64,000 bases of DNA from Fluviicola sp. (GCF_029266855.1 NZ_JAQSWB010000007.1:226390-290389), one strand, 5' to 3'; numbered from the stretch's first letter, positions 1-8,837 are shown. Numbers and translations are program-made. Notes: generated by a model from the sequence alone, not told the origin.

Positions 1-1150
1 TAGCTACCATGGTGAAAGTTGAAACTCCTGCAGGCAAGCCGCCCGCTGATGTATTGGCAGAAGTAGGATTTGAAACTCCCGGCCCGGTCCATAATAAAGT
101 AGTATTAGCTGTTATGGTAATGGGAGTTGTCAATAGTGGTGATACCGGAACCTGGAAAATAGAAGCTGAAGCTGCTGTACAGGAGTTATCATTAATTATT
201 GAGCTAATTGCACCTGACGCATATGAGATGGATGTCGGTGAACCACAAACTGATGTGAGGTTCGAAAAAGTGATATTTGCATTGGTTAAAGCACCTACAT
301 CTGCGCCGATACAGTCGTAAATCTGCACAGCCCAGCCACCCGCAGCGGCGTTACAGCCAATCAGACTTGACCAGTTTATCGGGGTATTTGCAGGACCATA
401 AGTACTATAAGTTCCTCCCAATGAAGCCGGCGCGGGGCTGCAAACATTTAAATTGCCGCTTGGAGCCGTTGTAAAACAGAGATTATTCACACCATCGGCG
501 CTGTTACAGGTCGAGCCCTGTCCTATCGCCCCCGGGTTTGGAAGCAACAAGATCGTAGGAGAACCGCAAGCTGGCGGACCAACCAAATAAAAGGCCAAAT
601 CCGAAACAAATGTGTGGTTTGCGGAAAAACAAACCTGGATCTCGGTATTTACATTGATCAGAGATTGTGGCGGGGGCGGATTATAATAAGAAAATGATCC
701 GGTCGTGTTTACAGTTGACGATAAAGAGGCGTTATTACAATTAGATAAGGTACTCGACGCAGTAACCTCGGTGTTCAGGTTCCATACCCAGGCTACCAAA
801 CAGTCGGTCACAGTGTTTGAAGCATCGCGTATTTCAACACGGTAACCATCACTTGCAAGATTTGATATTGTAGAAGTTGGGCCAACCTGAACTGAAAGCG
901 GTTGCCACGAAAAATTTGTTTGATCGTGATAATACCAATTGAAAGTAAATGGTCCCACGCCACTTGTCGGGGTAGCGGTTAAACTCCCCTGTTGCGCTCC
1001 AAGCGTGGTTCCGCACCAGATATAAATCGGATCATTGGGGGCACCGTTTGTATATGAAGTCAATGAGGCGCCCGAGTTTCCGTTTGGAACCAATTGTGCA
1101 TGACCGGTCATTGAACTTGCGAATGCAAGAAAAACAAGTAACTTTTTCAT
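1..1150 (-). CDS. Secreted protein with P-domain-like region (partial, C-terminus cut by window edge)
   Basis: The minus-strand frame from the ATG at 1150-1148 stays open to base 1, giving 383 codons with no stop, so the C-terminus lies outside the window. The start encodes a signal peptide (MKKLLVFLAFASSMTGHAQ) with likely cleavage after GHAQ. Residues about 165-300 resemble the proprotein-convertase P/Homo-B fold: a VCFSANHTFVSDLAFYLVGP strand pair, a Cys-rich middle and a GGWAVQIYDCIGADVGALTN segment. That fold often follows secreted peptidases in Bacteroidota, but no protease domain is visible here. The composition (Thr/Ser/Asn/Gly-rich) fits a surface or extracellular protein, and a T9SS sorting domain would be expected beyond the edge. 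The ATG lies two bases after the stop of the small upstream gene, so the two are probably co-transcribed. The P-domain call rests on pattern resemblance only. Confidence 0.8.
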   Translation of the reverse strand, partial: MKKLLVFLAFASSMTGHAQLVPNGNSGASLTSYTNGAPNDPIYIWCGTTLGAQQGSLTATPTSGVGPFTFNWYYHDQTNFSWQPLSVQVGPTSTISNLASDGYRVEIRDASNTVTDCLVAWVWNLNTEVTASSTLSNCNNASLSSTVNTTGSFSYYNPPPPQSLINVNTEIQVCFSANHTFVSDLAFYLVGPPACGSPTILLLPNPGAIGQGSTCNSADGVNNLCFTTAPSGNLNVCSPAPASLGGTYSTYGPANTPINWSSLIGCNAAAGGWAVQIYDCIGADVGALTNANITFSNLTSVCGSPTSISYASGAISSIINDNSCTAASASIFQVPVSPLLTTPITITANTTLLWTGPGVSNPTSANTSAGGLPAGVSTFTMVA

Positions 1151-1152
1151 AA

Positions 1153-1461
1153 CTACCTGGATGATTTAAGTTCGTTAATTCGCTTGGTGATCTTGTTTTT
1201 CTCACTGAGATAATACTCCCGGTCGGATTCCGACGCCTCGTTCAGCTTGATCGATACCTGGGACAATGCCTCAATACATTCCGGAAGATTCCAGTCTTCA
1301 AGTGTTCGGATATGAATCTGTTCGATCTTTTCCGGAGTACTTTCAACACCCTTGGCCTGGTGAACAATTACCCCATTCGGTAATTGAGTGGTATTTGATT
1401 GTGAATGGCCCAATGTATGTGATGCACAAACATAGAGACCCAAAAGAATTTCTTTTCTCAT
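1153..1461 (-). CDS. Small secreted hypothetical protein
   Basis: This encodes 102 residues. The N-terminus (MRKEILLGLYVCASHTLGHSQ) looks like a short signal peptide. The rest is polar and charged, and the C-terminal half is probably helical (EASESDREYYLSEKNKITKRINELKS, seen in parts as charged heptads). I do not recognise the family. It ends two bases before the start codon of the P-domain-like secreted protein, so the pair is likely one transcript and this product may be an accessory of the larger one. The same segment is open in a plus-strand frame, but only the minus frame has a signal peptide and a neighbour in tight register. Confidence 0.55.
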   Translation of the reverse strand: MRKEILLGLYVCASHTLGHSQSNTTQLPNGVIVHQAKGVESTPEKIEQIHIRTLEDWNLPECIEALSQVSIKLNEASESDREYYLSEKNKITKRINELKSSR

Positions 1462-1626
1462 TTCAGTAGTAGAATAACAAATTTGGTGTTTCAGTAATGT
1501 TTTAAGATAAACGCCGGGTATTTCAGAAAAGTTGCACTCTACTCAACGATTTTTTTCGTTGATCTATCAACTTTTGATCTTTTTAAATTAAAATAACAAG
1601 CCGAACTCAATTATCTTCCTTTTTTA

Positions 1627-1657
1627 TTGCACCAATACCATAAATGTGGTATTTTTG
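1627..1657 (+). promoter_or_regulatory. Promoter of the sufABCD operon with overlapping inverted repeat
   Basis: TTG at 1627-1629 and TATTTTTG at 1650-1657 (a perfect TAnnTTTG -7 box) are 20 bp apart, within the 17-23 bp range known for Flavobacterium promoters. The box is about 58 bp upstream of the sufA ATG. An inverted repeat, ATACCA (1635-1640) and TGGTAT (1647-1652), sits between the two elements and overlaps the -7 box. A dimeric regulator there would block polymerase, so it could be an iron or redox operator; that role is inference. The rest of the 253-bp gap 1462-1714 is AT-rich with nothing else recognised. Confidence 0.5.
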
Positions 1658-1714
1658 TCAACGAAATACAGCTTTATTTAAAATTAATCTAAATAAAGAA
1701 AGAATACACTTGTC

Positions 1715-2038
1715 ATGATTACAGTAACAGAACAAGCCAAAAAACAAGCGATTCGCTTGATGGAAGACGAAGGCAAAGCAGGCTATTTCATTCGGGTTGG
1801 GGTTGATGGAGGAGGCTGCTCCGGATTAATGTACCAACTTACATTTGACAATCAAGAAAACGCAGATGATAAGGTTTTTGAAGACAACGGTGTTAAAGTC
1901 GTTGTGGACAAAAAGAGCTTTTTATACCTCATTGGAACCACCCTGGATTTTTCGGGGGGGTTAAATGGAAAAGGCTTTGTGTTTTCAAATCCGAATGCAG
2001 GAAGAACTTGCGGTTGCGGGGAATCTTTCTCATTATAA
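1715..2038 (+). CDS. sufA: SufA/IscA-type iron-sulfur cluster assembly accessory protein
   Basis: This 107-residue A-type Fe-S carrier belongs to the HesB/IscA/SufA family and has the usual length. The three family cysteines are present: Cys35 in GGGCSGL, and Cys99 and Cys101 in the C-terminal TCGCGESF motif. These proteins bind a [2Fe-2S] or [4Fe-4S] cluster assembled on SufBCD and hand it to apo-proteins in the cytoplasm. It is the first gene of a plus-strand sufA-sufB-sufC-sufD run, 18 bp upstream of sufB, behind a good Bacteroidota promoter. ErpA and IscA have the same motifs, so the SufA name rests mainly on the operon context. Confidence 0.93.
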   Translation: MITVTEQAKKQAIRLMEDEGKAGYFIRVGVDGGGCSGLMYQLTFDNQENADDKVFEDNGVKVVVDKKSFLYLIGTTLDFSGGLNGKGFVFSNPNAGRTCGCGESFSL

Positions 2039-2056
2039 TAATAGTACAAAGTTTAG

Positions 2057-3502
2057 ATGGGTTATACTGAAAATGATTTAGCGAAGGATTTAGAAAATTC
2101 GGAATACAAATTCGGCTTTACAACCGATATCGAATCGGATAGAGCTCCGCTTGGATTGAATGAAGATATTATTCGGTTTATTTCTGCAAAGAAAGAAGAA
2201 CCTGAATGGTTGCTGGATTACAGGTTGAAATGCTTTAAGATCTGGTCAGAAATGACCGAACCTTCCTGGGCACACATCACGTATCCGAAACCGGACTTTC
2301 AGGGGATTTCATATTATGCAGCTCCAAAACAAACCAAAAAATACGAAAGCTGGGATGATGTGGATCCTGAGATGAAAGCCACGATGGCAAAACTGGGAAT
2401 TTCCATGGAGGAACAACAACGCTTAACAGGTGTGGCAGTTGATTTCGTAATGGATTCGGTTTCAGTTGCTACGAGCTTTAAAGCTAAGCTGCAAGAATTG
2501 GGAATCATTTTTTGCTCCTTCTCAGATGCAGTTCAAGAACATCCTGAATTGGTAAAACAATACATGGGCTCTGTGGTTCCTGCAACTGATAATTTCTATG
2601 CTGCTTTAAATTCAGCTGTTTTTACGGACGGTTCGTTTTGTTATATTCCAAAAGGAGTCAGATGTCCGATGGAATTATCAACTTACTTCCGAATCAACGA
2701 AGCAAATACAGGTCAGTTTGAACGTACCTTAGTCATTGCAGATGAAGGTTCATATGTTTCTTACCTGGAAGGATGTACTGCTCCTCAACGGGATGAAAAC
2801 CAATTACATGCGGCAGTTGTGGAATTGATTGCATTGAAAGACGCTGAAATCAAATACTCAACGGTTCAAAATTGGTATCCCGGAGATAAAAACGGACAAG
2901 GAGGTATCTTCAACTTCGTTACGAAACGTGGAATTTGTGAAACCAATGCTAAAATCTCCTGGACACAGGTTGAAACAGGCTCTGCAGTTACCTGGAAATA
3001 TCCCTCTTGTATCTTAAAAGGAGATAATTCGGTTGGAGAGTTCTATTCTGTTGCTGTTACCAATAATTTCCAGCAGGCAGATACCGGAACGAAAATGATT
3101 CACTTGGGTAAAAACACCAAAAGCACGATCATTTCTAAAGGAATTTCAGCAGGGAAATCTCACAATTCTTACCGCGGATTGGTTCAGATTCATAAAAATG
3201 CACACAATGCCCGCAATTTCTCTCAGTGTGATTCTCTATTGATGACTGATGAATGCGGGGCACATACCTTTCCGTATATTGAATGTAAAAATCCAAGTGC
3301 TAAAATTGAGCACGAGGCAACTACTTCGAAAATCGGGGAAGATCAGATATTTTACTGTTTGCAGCGTGGTATCTCGGAAGAAAAAGCCATCAGCCTGATT
3401 GTAAACGGGTATTGCAAAGAAGTCTTGAACCAGCTTCCTATGGAATTCGCGGTTGAAGCACAAAAATTATTGACGATCAGTTTAGAAGGATCGGTAGGAT
3501 AA
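2057..3502 (+). CDS. sufB: Fe-S cluster assembly scaffold SufB
   Basis: At 481 residues this is the usual length for SufB, the scaffold subunit of the SufBC2D complex on which the nascent cluster is built. Recognisable family stretches include [19 protein letters not shown], the EGCTAP segment, the beta-helix core with [17 protein letters not shown], and the C-terminal [17 protein letters not shown]. The Cys of [20 protein letters not shown] lies in the conserved cluster-assembly region. The gene follows sufA by 18 bp and precedes sufC by 76 bp, a gap that holds a stable hairpin. SufB accepts sulfur from SufS/SufE, whose genes lie 8 kb downstream. Confidence 0.97.
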   Translation: MGYTENDLAKDLENSEYKFGFTTDIESDRAPLGLNEDIIRFISAKKEEPEWLLDYRLKCFKIWSEMTEPSWAHITYPKPDFQGISYYAAPKQTKKYESWDDVDPEMKATMAKLGISMEEQQRLTGVAVDFVMDSVSVATSFKAKLQELGIIFCSFSDAVQEHPELVKQYMGSVVPATDNFYAALNSAVFTDGSFCYIPKGVRCPMELSTYFRINEANTGQFERTLVIADEGSYVSYLEGCTAPQRDENQLHAAVVELIALKDAEIKYSTVQNWYPGDKNGQGGIFNFVTKRGICETNAKISWTQVETGSAVTWKYPSCILKGDNSVGEFYSVAVTNNFQQADTGTKMIHLGKNTKSTIISKGISAGKSHNSYRGLVQIHKNAHNARNFSQCDSLLMTDECGAHTFPYIECKNPSAKIEHEATTSKIGEDQIFYCLQRGISEEKAISLIVNGYCKEVLNQLPMEFAVEAQKLLTISLEGSVG

Positions 3503-3520
3503 AAGAATTAGCAATGGATT

Positions 3521-3553
3521 AATTATCAAGGTGAAAACCTGTTCTTGATAATT
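3521..3553 (+). promoter_or_regulatory. Intercistronic hairpin between sufB and sufC
   Basis: AATTATCAAG (3521-3530) pairs perfectly with CTTGATAATT (3544-3553). The 13-base loop can itself fold as AGGT-GAAA-ACCT with a GNRA tetraloop. No U-tract follows, so this is not a normal terminator. It could stabilise an mRNA end or tune sufC translation. The structure is visible; its function is inference. Confidence 0.4.
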
Positions 3554-3578
3554 CGCCAATTCATAATTAAAGAATAGG

Positions 3579-4331
3579 ATGTTAAAGATCACAAATTTAC
3601 ACGCGTCGATTGACGGAAAAGAAATACTTAAAGGACTTAACTTAGAAGTAAAAGCCGGAGAAGTACACGCTATTATGGGACCAAACGGTGCTGGAAAAAG
3701 TACTTTGGCAAGTGTTTTGGCAGGTCGCGAAGAATACGAAATCACAGAAGGATCAGTAAATTTTGACGGGGCTGACTTGCTTGAAATGGCAACGGAAGAC
3801 CGTGCCAGAGAAGGTTTATTCCTGGCGTTTCAATATCCTGTTGAAATTCCCGGGGTTTCTAACATCAATTTCCTGCGTACTGCTTTGAATGAAATTCGCG
3901 AATACAGAGGAGAATCTTCTATTTCAGCAAAAGATTTCATGGCATTGGTAAAAGAGAAATCTGCAATTGTGGAGTTGGATGCAAAATTGGCTTCCCGTTC
4001 AGTAAACGAAGGATTTTCAGGAGGTGAGAAAAAACGCAACGAGATCTTCCAAATGGCAATGCTGGATCCGAAACTATCTATATTGGACGAAACGGATTCC
4101 GGACTGGATATTGACGCACTTCGCATTGTTGCAAGCGGTGTAAACAAATTAAAATCTGATCAGAATGCAACGATCGTGATTACACATTACCAGCGTTTAT
4201 TAGATTATATCGTTCCTGATTTTGTTCATGTACTTTACGATGGTAAAATTGTAAAATCAGGTCCGAAAGAACTGGCACTTGAATTGGAAGAAAAAGGTTA
4301 CGATTGGATCAAAGCAGAATTTGCTAATTAA
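3579..4331 (+). CDS. sufC: Fe-S cluster assembly ATPase SufC
   Basis: This 250-residue ABC-type ATPase forms the SufBC2D complex with SufB and SufD and powers cluster assembly and iron entry. The Walker A motif GPNGAGKS is at residues 34-41. The signature is FSGGEKKRNEI, the SufC-specific form of LSGGQ. Walker B with the D-loop is LSILDETDSGLD near residue 170, and the switch histidine is in VITHYQRLL. Length and motifs are standard. The gene lies 8 bp upstream of sufD and shares the operon. It is a soluble cytoplasmic ATPase, not a transporter subunit, because no membrane partner is encoded nearby. Confidence 0.97.
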   Translation: MLKITNLHASIDGKEILKGLNLEVKAGEVHAIMGPNGAGKSTLASVLAGREEYEITEGSVNFDGADLLEMATEDRAREGLFLAFQYPVEIPGVSNINFLRTALNEIREYRGESSISAKDFMALVKEKSAIVELDAKLASRSVNEGFSGGEKKRNEIFQMAMLDPKLSILDETDSGLDIDALRIVASGVNKLKSDQNATIVITHYQRLLDYIVPDFVHVLYDGKIVKSGPKELALELEEKGYDWIKAEFAN

Positions 4332-4339
4332 TATAAATC

Positions 4340-5614
4340 ATGCAGATGCAAACCATTGAAAAAGAATCGGCAGCAAGTGTGAATTGGCAATTAAACGGCT
4401 CTTTTCTGTTACATCCCGAATTGCGAAAAAAAGCACTTGATGTATTAGATAACACTGCTTTCCCTACGACTAAAACAGAAGCATGGAAATATACACGTGT
4501 TGCTAAAATCAAGAACAGTCATTTATCTGTCCAGGAAAATCCGGTTTCTCTAATCGGGAATTACGGTTTGTCCGCGGATCATATTCAGTATGTTTTTATA
4601 AACGGACATTTTTCAGAGGAGCTTTCTTCCAAATCATATCCGGAAGGCATGAAAATTCTTCCGCTCTCTAAAATGGATGAAGCTGAAGTTCGTGTTCTGG
4701 GTGGAAATGTATTATTGGATGGAGAAGTTTTTTCTGCAATCAATACGGCTTATGCAACGGATGGATTATATGTTCATGTTTCTGCCAAAATGCAGATCGA
4801 ACCGGTAATTGAAATCATTCAAATTAATACCGAAAAGAATATCCTGACGAATTTACGTCACGTATTGGTTTCTGAAGCATTCTCGGAAGTTAAATTCATT
4901 CAGCGATCTCTTTCTGTTGATGGTTCGGATAATTTCACGAATGTAATTTCAGAAATTCATGTCGGAAAGAATTCAAAAGTGACGATTGACAAACTGCAGG
5001 AAGAACACGAATCCTGTTTTCAGATTTCAACTGAATTGGTTAATCAGCACCAGGATTCCAATTTCACGATCAATACTGTTACTCTAAACGGTTTATTGGT
5101 TCGCAATAATTTAACGATTGAGGTCGATGGCCAAAATTGTGAATCAAATTTGAATGGCGCCTATATTCTGAATGGAAATCAACACGTTGATAATCATACG
5201 GTAGTAGATCATAAAGTAGCAAACTGCGAATCCAACGAATTATATAAGGGTGTAATCGACGGAAAAGCAACTGCCGTATTCAACGGAAAGGTTTACGTTC
5301 GTAAGGACGCTCAAAAAATCAATGCCTTCCAATCCAACGCAAATGTATTGCTGAGCGATGACGCAACGGTTAACAGCAAACCTGAATTGGAAATCTATGC
5401 AGATGACGTAAAGTGTTCGCACGGATCAACCACCGGTCAGTTAGACGAGGAAGCCGTTTTTTATCTGCGTGCAAGAGGTTTGAGTGAGGCGAGTGCAAGA
5501 CAATTAATGGTAGGTGCTTTCATCGAAGATGTTATCCAAAAAATAGAAAACGAAGTATTTACCGACCGTATTCATACTGTACTGAAAGAACGTTTCAATT
5601 GGGTTATTGAATAA
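4340..5614 (+). CDS. sufD: Fe-S cluster assembly protein SufD
   Basis: This 424-residue paralogue of SufB is the third component of the SufBC2D scaffold. The conserved C-terminal block is clear: KPELEIYADDVKCSHGSTTG, then an ARGLSEASARQLMVGAFIEDV segment. The His in CSHGST corresponds to the residue implicated in cluster assembly in the E. coli protein (family knowledge). The N-terminal part carries the expected PTTKTEAWKYTRV motif. It is the last gene of the operon and is followed by a U-rich terminator starting 22 bp after its stop. A second Met lies two codons after the chosen start (MQMQ), so the start could shift slightly. Confidence 0.96.
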   Translation: MQMQTIEKESAASVNWQLNGSFLLHPELRKKALDVLDNTAFPTTKTEAWKYTRVAKIKNSHLSVQENPVSLIGNYGLSADHIQYVFINGHFSEELSSKSYPEGMKILPLSKMDEAEVRVLGGNVLLDGEVFSAINTAYATDGLYVHVSAKMQIEPVIEIIQINTEKNILTNLRHVLVSEAFSEVKFIQRSLSVDGSDNFTNVISEIHVGKNSKVTIDKLQEEHESCFQISTELVNQHQDSNFTINTVTLNGLLVRNNLTIEVDGQNCESNLNGAYILNGNQHVDNHTVVDHKVANCESNELYKGVIDGKATAVFNGKVYVRKDAQKINAFQSNANVLLSDDATVNSKPELEIYADDVKCSHGSTTGQLDEEAVFYLRARGLSEASARQLMVGAFIEDVIQKIENEVFTDRIHTVLKERFNWVIE

Positions 5615-5635
5615 TCCAATCCGAATATTTTGAAG

Positions 5636-5664
5636 ATCCAGTGGCAAAAACTACTGGATTTTTC
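5636..5664 (+). terminator. Rho-independent terminator of sufABCD
   Basis: ATCCAGT (5636-5642) pairs with ACTGGAT (5653-5659) around a 10-base loop and is followed by a run of T and ATTTTAC. It lies 22 bp after the sufD stop. It also overlaps the first codons of the longest possible tlyA frame, which argues for the shorter tlyA start. Confidence 0.65.
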
Positions 5665-5712
5665 ATTTTACATTCACCCCACTGTGAGGAACACAATTCG
5701 CAATTAATAAAT

Positions 5713-5720
5713 TACTTTTG
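5713..5720 (+). promoter_or_regulatory. -7 box of tlyA, possible leaderless transcript
   Basis: TACTTTTG at 5713-5720 matches TAnnTTTG exactly and ends four bases before the ATG at 5725. Transcription from it would begin at or next to the start codon. No clear -33 TTG is visible. sufS has the same four-base arrangement. Confidence 0.4.
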
Positions 5721-5724
5721 CATT

Positions 5725-6456
5725 ATGGAAGAACGTTTGGATAAAATATTGGTCGACCGGGGCTTGGTAACCTCCAGAACACGTGGTGAAGAGCTGATAA
5801 AAAACGGGGACGTCCTTGTAAACGGTATTTCAATAGAAAAACCCGGGAAGAAAATTTCGGTGGATTCCAAGATCTTACTCTTAAATGAAGAATTAACCTG
5901 GGTTTCAAGAGGCGCACTAAAGCTGCTCAAGGCTATCGAACATTTTCGAATCCCGGTTGCGGATCTCACGTTCATTGACCTGGGCGCTTCAACGGGTGGT
6001 TTCACCGAGGTTTTGTTGAGTAAGGGTGCACAACACGTTTTTTGTGTAGATGTTGGCCACGGGCAATTGCACGAACGAATCCGGTCAAATCCTGCCATAA
6101 CAAATATTGAAAAAACGCATATCCGCGAATTAACTAATGCACATATTCCCGAAACGGTAGACGGGATCGTGATCGATGTTTCATTTATTTCCCTGGAAAA
6201 AGTACTTCCCTTCACCGGAAATTTTGTAAAACAGGGTGGAGTTTTGGTTGCTTTGATCAAACCGCAATTCGAATTGGAAAAACGCTTCCTTAACAAACAC
6301 GGTGTCGTTAAAAGTGCTGCTGTTTACCCAGAGATCTTAAAACGAATCGAAAAATCGGTGCATGATTCACATTTTGAAGTACAGGGCATCATAGATTCCC
6401 CGATCATCGGCGGAGACGGAAATAAGGAGTTTTTGTTGTTCGCAACGAAGAAGTAA
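5725..6456 (+). CDS. tlyA: TlyA family rRNA (cytidine-2'-O)-methyltransferase
   Basis: From the ATG at 5725 the product is 243 residues, typical for the TlyA/hemolysin-A family. An N-terminal S4 RNA-binding domain (MEERLDKILVDRGLVTSRTR through VLVNGISIEKPGKKI) is followed by an FtsJ/RrmJ-type methyltransferase. The SAM-binding stretch is TFIDLGASTGGFTEVLL, with FCVDVGHGQ next. Family members 2'-O-methylate rRNA; in some species the protein was first described as a hemolysin. An upstream in-frame start at 5641 would add 28 unrelated residues and begins inside the suf terminator, so it was rejected. The gene stands alone between sufD and a convergent protease gene. Confidence 0.92.
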   Translation: MEERLDKILVDRGLVTSRTRGEELIKNGDVLVNGISIEKPGKKISVDSKILLLNEELTWVSRGALKLLKAIEHFRIPVADLTFIDLGASTGGFTEVLLSKGAQHVFCVDVGHGQLHERIRSNPAITNIEKTHIRELTNAHIPETVDGIVIDVSFISLEKVLPFTGNFVKQGGVLVALIKPQFELEKRFLNKHGVVKSAAVYPEILKRIEKSVHDSHFEVQGIIDSPIIGGDGNKEFLLFATKK

Positions 6457-6471
6457 TAACCATTTCCCGCA

Positions 6472-6520
6472 GAACGCTTACGCCTTAGCTTCAGCGTTGG
6501 CGCATTGCGCGGATTACGCA
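6472..6520. repeat. Dispersed intergenic repeat, copy 1
   Basis: GAACGCTTACGCC at 6472-6484 recurs exactly at 57908-57920. In both places it is followed by a related AGCT(T/A)CAGCG block and GC-rich text unlike the surrounding DNA. Both copies lie just after the 3' end of a gene. Confidence 0.4.
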
Positions 6521-6534
6521 AATTTTAATGGAAT

Positions 6535-6567
6535 AAAAAAGTCCATTCGAGAAGCGAACAGACTTTT
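6535..6567. terminator. Bidirectional terminator between tlyA and the S8 protease
   Basis: AAAAGTC (6537-6543) and GACTTTT (6561-6567) form the outer stem. TTCG (6546-6549) and CGAA (6555-6558) form the inner stem, with a CA/CA internal loop between them. The minus direction ends in TTTTTTATTCC, which suits the protease gene whose stop is at 6599; the plus direction ends in TTTTAATAAAAATT. Confidence 0.6.
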
Positions 6568-6598
6568 AATAAAAATTACTCCAGAAAGAAAGCAGGTG

Positions 6599-8599
6599 TT
6601 ATCTCACCAATTTTGAATTAGCACTCAAAGTACCTTTTTCATATAAATTGAGAATATACATTCCATTGCTATAATTCTCAAGTGAGATTAGTGTAGTTGT
6701 CGAATCTAAAGTTCCGGTTTCCCAAACCAATTCTCCCAAGGTATTGTATAATTTCAAATTTTGATTCCCTGTAAGTTTATCCATCTTCAATTCATATAAA
6801 TGTTCACCTACTCTGGACAAGATTAATTGATCCAAGTCAACTTCCGGTAAACCTACCACTTCATTTAAAGAATTTATGCAGCTAACTCTTCCGTAGAACA
6901 TGTAAGGGTCATATCCAGGCGTGCTTGGGAAAAAATTATAATCATATACTCCCGTTGGAGAGGGCAATGCGTGAACCTTTTCAGCTCCATCACGAAGTAC
7001 CTGAGTGACTTGTGCACTTGTTAAATTCGGATTTTTCTCCAAAATCAGTGCGGCAATTGATGCAACTATTGGACTAGATACTGAAGTTCCTGTTTTAATA
7101 ACATAATCACCTGAATTATCACCATTATTTCCTTGAAGATCGATAGTTTGAATTAATGTGCCTGGCGCAACAACATCATAACCATATGAAGGATCACCAC
7201 CAATAGAACAATATTCAAAGGTTCCAGACCAATCGTTAACCAAATAAGTGGCTACCATTAAATCGTCTGGGTTAGTCATCCCAACTCCAATAACACCTAA
7301 TTGATTTGCTGGGAAATTACTAACATAACTATTGGTATTGTCTGGGTCATTTCCAGTTGTGGCAACCATTATGATGCCTAAAAATCCGCCATTACCATCC
7401 GGTCTCCCAACCAAACGTGCATTGTTCAATTCATTCACAATGTTTGAACTATACTCAATTACAAAGCTCATATTAATAATGTCAACCTCATCCTCAATTG
7501 CCTTTTGCAAAGCAATTACTATTTGAGCAGATGAGATTTCAGTCCCAACAAGATATGGATGAATCTCTGCGTCAAATGCCACTCCAACCGCTATTTTTTC
7601 TCCCGTATCATGATTATTAGGAGTTGCTCCAATAACACCAGCGACTGACATCCCATGCCCATCGTAATCGGAATACGTATTGGTAGTAAAATAAGTTCCG
7701 TTATTCATAATACAATCATAACCTGGTGCAAGCGTGCTTAGATCCGGATGGTCATATTCAAATCCTCCCACATCAATAATTCCAATTTTAATCCCTTCAC
7801 CCGTAAATCCTTCTTGCCAACATTCACAAATATCTGCATCTGCATCTGCCGTTCCATTCATTCCATTCCATATTAACCCACCACTATTGTCAATATGCCA
7901 GGTTCCATGGGTCGAATTGGGATTTAGTGATGTTTCAACAACCAATTCACAGTCCATCGGCTCACCACCAATAATGTTGGGTTGAGCAATCTTTACGTAT
8001 GCCTGTTCATACATATAAAGCATGTTAGCCAAAAGCATACTATTCATAATTGTATCCGGTTTCCCGACCATTTTAAAAATATAGGTCCAGCTTACATCAT
8101 CATTTAAATTTGGAGATGGTCTATGGACCAATTCCAAACTATATTCACTCATCAAACTATCTATAACTAAAGAATCGATCAAAGGATTATGAAAGGTTAC
8201 CAATATCTGGTCATCCGTCCGGTAGTAAAGCTGTTGCACATTCGGATCATAGGGATATTGTGTTAAAACGGGGGCGAAAATGCTTAGCTGTCCCGAATTA
8301 ATAATCGAGTCTTTGATAGCTAACAGATCCTGAAGTGTTGCATTGCTATTGAACAAAATCTCATTAAAATTCACGAGATCATCAAAATCAAAATTTAGTT
8401 CTTCAATTACAACTGTGTCTAAGTATCCCGTATAAGCACTATCATTCTGACATCTGAACAATAGTACATCCGGCTGAAGATACCACCAACTCTTGGTTCC
8501 ATCTTCATTGTAATAAAAAACGCTGTCTATATTTTGAGAGAATCCAAAATTGGAATTACCAAAAAGAAAAAGCAGGCTGATAAGAATAGTTATTTTCAT
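6599..8599 (-). CDS. Secreted subtilisin-like (S8) serine protease with T9SS type A sorting domain
   Basis: The product is 666 residues. A signal peptide (MKITILISLLFLFGNSNFGFSQ) is followed by a long N-terminal region of about 220 residues that does not obviously match a standard I9 propeptide. The catalytic triad of the S8 family is complete: Asp276 in GIIDVGG, His315 in YDGHGMSVAG and Ser506 in GTSVSSP. The last 80 residues, starting near LDQLILSRVGEHLYEL and ending in ANSKLVR, form a T9SS type A sorting domain with the NLKLYNTLGELV and SNGMYILNLY patterns, so the enzyme should be exported to the surface or medium. It is a single gene, convergent with tlyA, and its terminator lies about 30 bp past the stop. 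The specificity is not deducible. Confidence 0.93.
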   Translation of the reverse strand: MKITILISLLFLFGNSNFGFSQNIDSVFYYNEDGTKSWWYLQPDVLLFRCQNDSAYTGYLDTVVIEELNFDFDDLVNFNEILFNSNATLQDLLAIKDSIINSGQLSIFAPVLTQYPYDPNVQQLYYRTDDQILVTFHNPLIDSLVIDSLMSEYSLELVHRPSPNLNDDVSWTYIFKMVGKPDTIMNSMLLANMLYMYEQAYVKIAQPNIIGGEPMDCELVVETSLNPNSTHGTWHIDNSGGLIWNGMNGTADADADICECWQEGFTGEGIKIGIIDVGGFEYDHPDLSTLAPGYDCIMNNGTYFTTNTYSDYDGHGMSVAGVIGATPNNHDTGEKIAVGVAFDAEIHPYLVGTEISSAQIVIALQKAIEDEVDIINMSFVIEYSSNIVNELNNARLVGRPDGNGGFLGIIMVATTGNDPDNTNSYVSNFPANQLGVIGVGMTNPDDLMVATYLVNDWSGTFEYCSIGGDPSYGYDVVAPGTLIQTIDLQGNNGDNSGDYVIKTGTSVSSPIVASIAALILEKNPNLTSAQVTQVLRDGAEKVHALPSPTGVYDYNFFPSTPGYDPYMFYGRVSCINSLNEVVGLPEVDLDQLILSRVGEHLYELKMDKLTGNQNLKLYNTLGELVWETGTLDSTTTLISLENYSNGMYILNLYEKGTLSANSKLVR

Positions 8600-8670
8600 G
8601 TGATTCGTAAATAGTGTTTATTGATTACGAATATAGTAACAAATGTGTGAAATACAAATTTTACAAAAAT

Positions 8671-8694
8671 AAAAAAGAGGACCTAAATCCTCTT
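8671..8694 (-). terminator. Terminator of the lipoprotein-sigma-antisigma operon
   Basis: AAGAGGA (8675-8681) and TCCTCTT (8688-8694) form a 7-bp stem with a 6-base loop. Read on the minus strand the stem is followed by TTTTTTATTTTTG. It lies about 145 bp after the stop at 8838 and upstream of the protease gene. The rest of the gap 8600-8837 shows nothing else convincing. Confidence 0.6.
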
Positions 8695-8837
8695 CTTTTT
8701 CAAGCCAGTTCTACCTTGCCTCGACTATTTCGTTATCGCTTGAGTTGTAGTAATTTTTCAAACTCCTTTGGAGAAGTTGACAACGAAATAAATATCTTTC
8801 TACCTCCTAGATGACTTACTTATTAAAAGGTTGGAAA

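Noticed and set aside
5641..5724. Upstream start for tlyA adding 28 residues
   Set aside because: The extension begins inside the suf terminator and lacks the conserved family start that the ATG at 5725 provides.
5712..6296. 194-residue minus-strand ORF opposite tlyA
   Set aside because: It is a mirror of the well-supported tlyA gene; its composition (Ser/Thr/Lys/Arg/Phe-rich, no domain) is that of a shadow frame.
8614..8814. 66-residue plus-strand ORF in the gap after the sigma operon
   Set aside because: It overlaps the terminator hairpin and has no ribosome-binding context or similarity I recognise.
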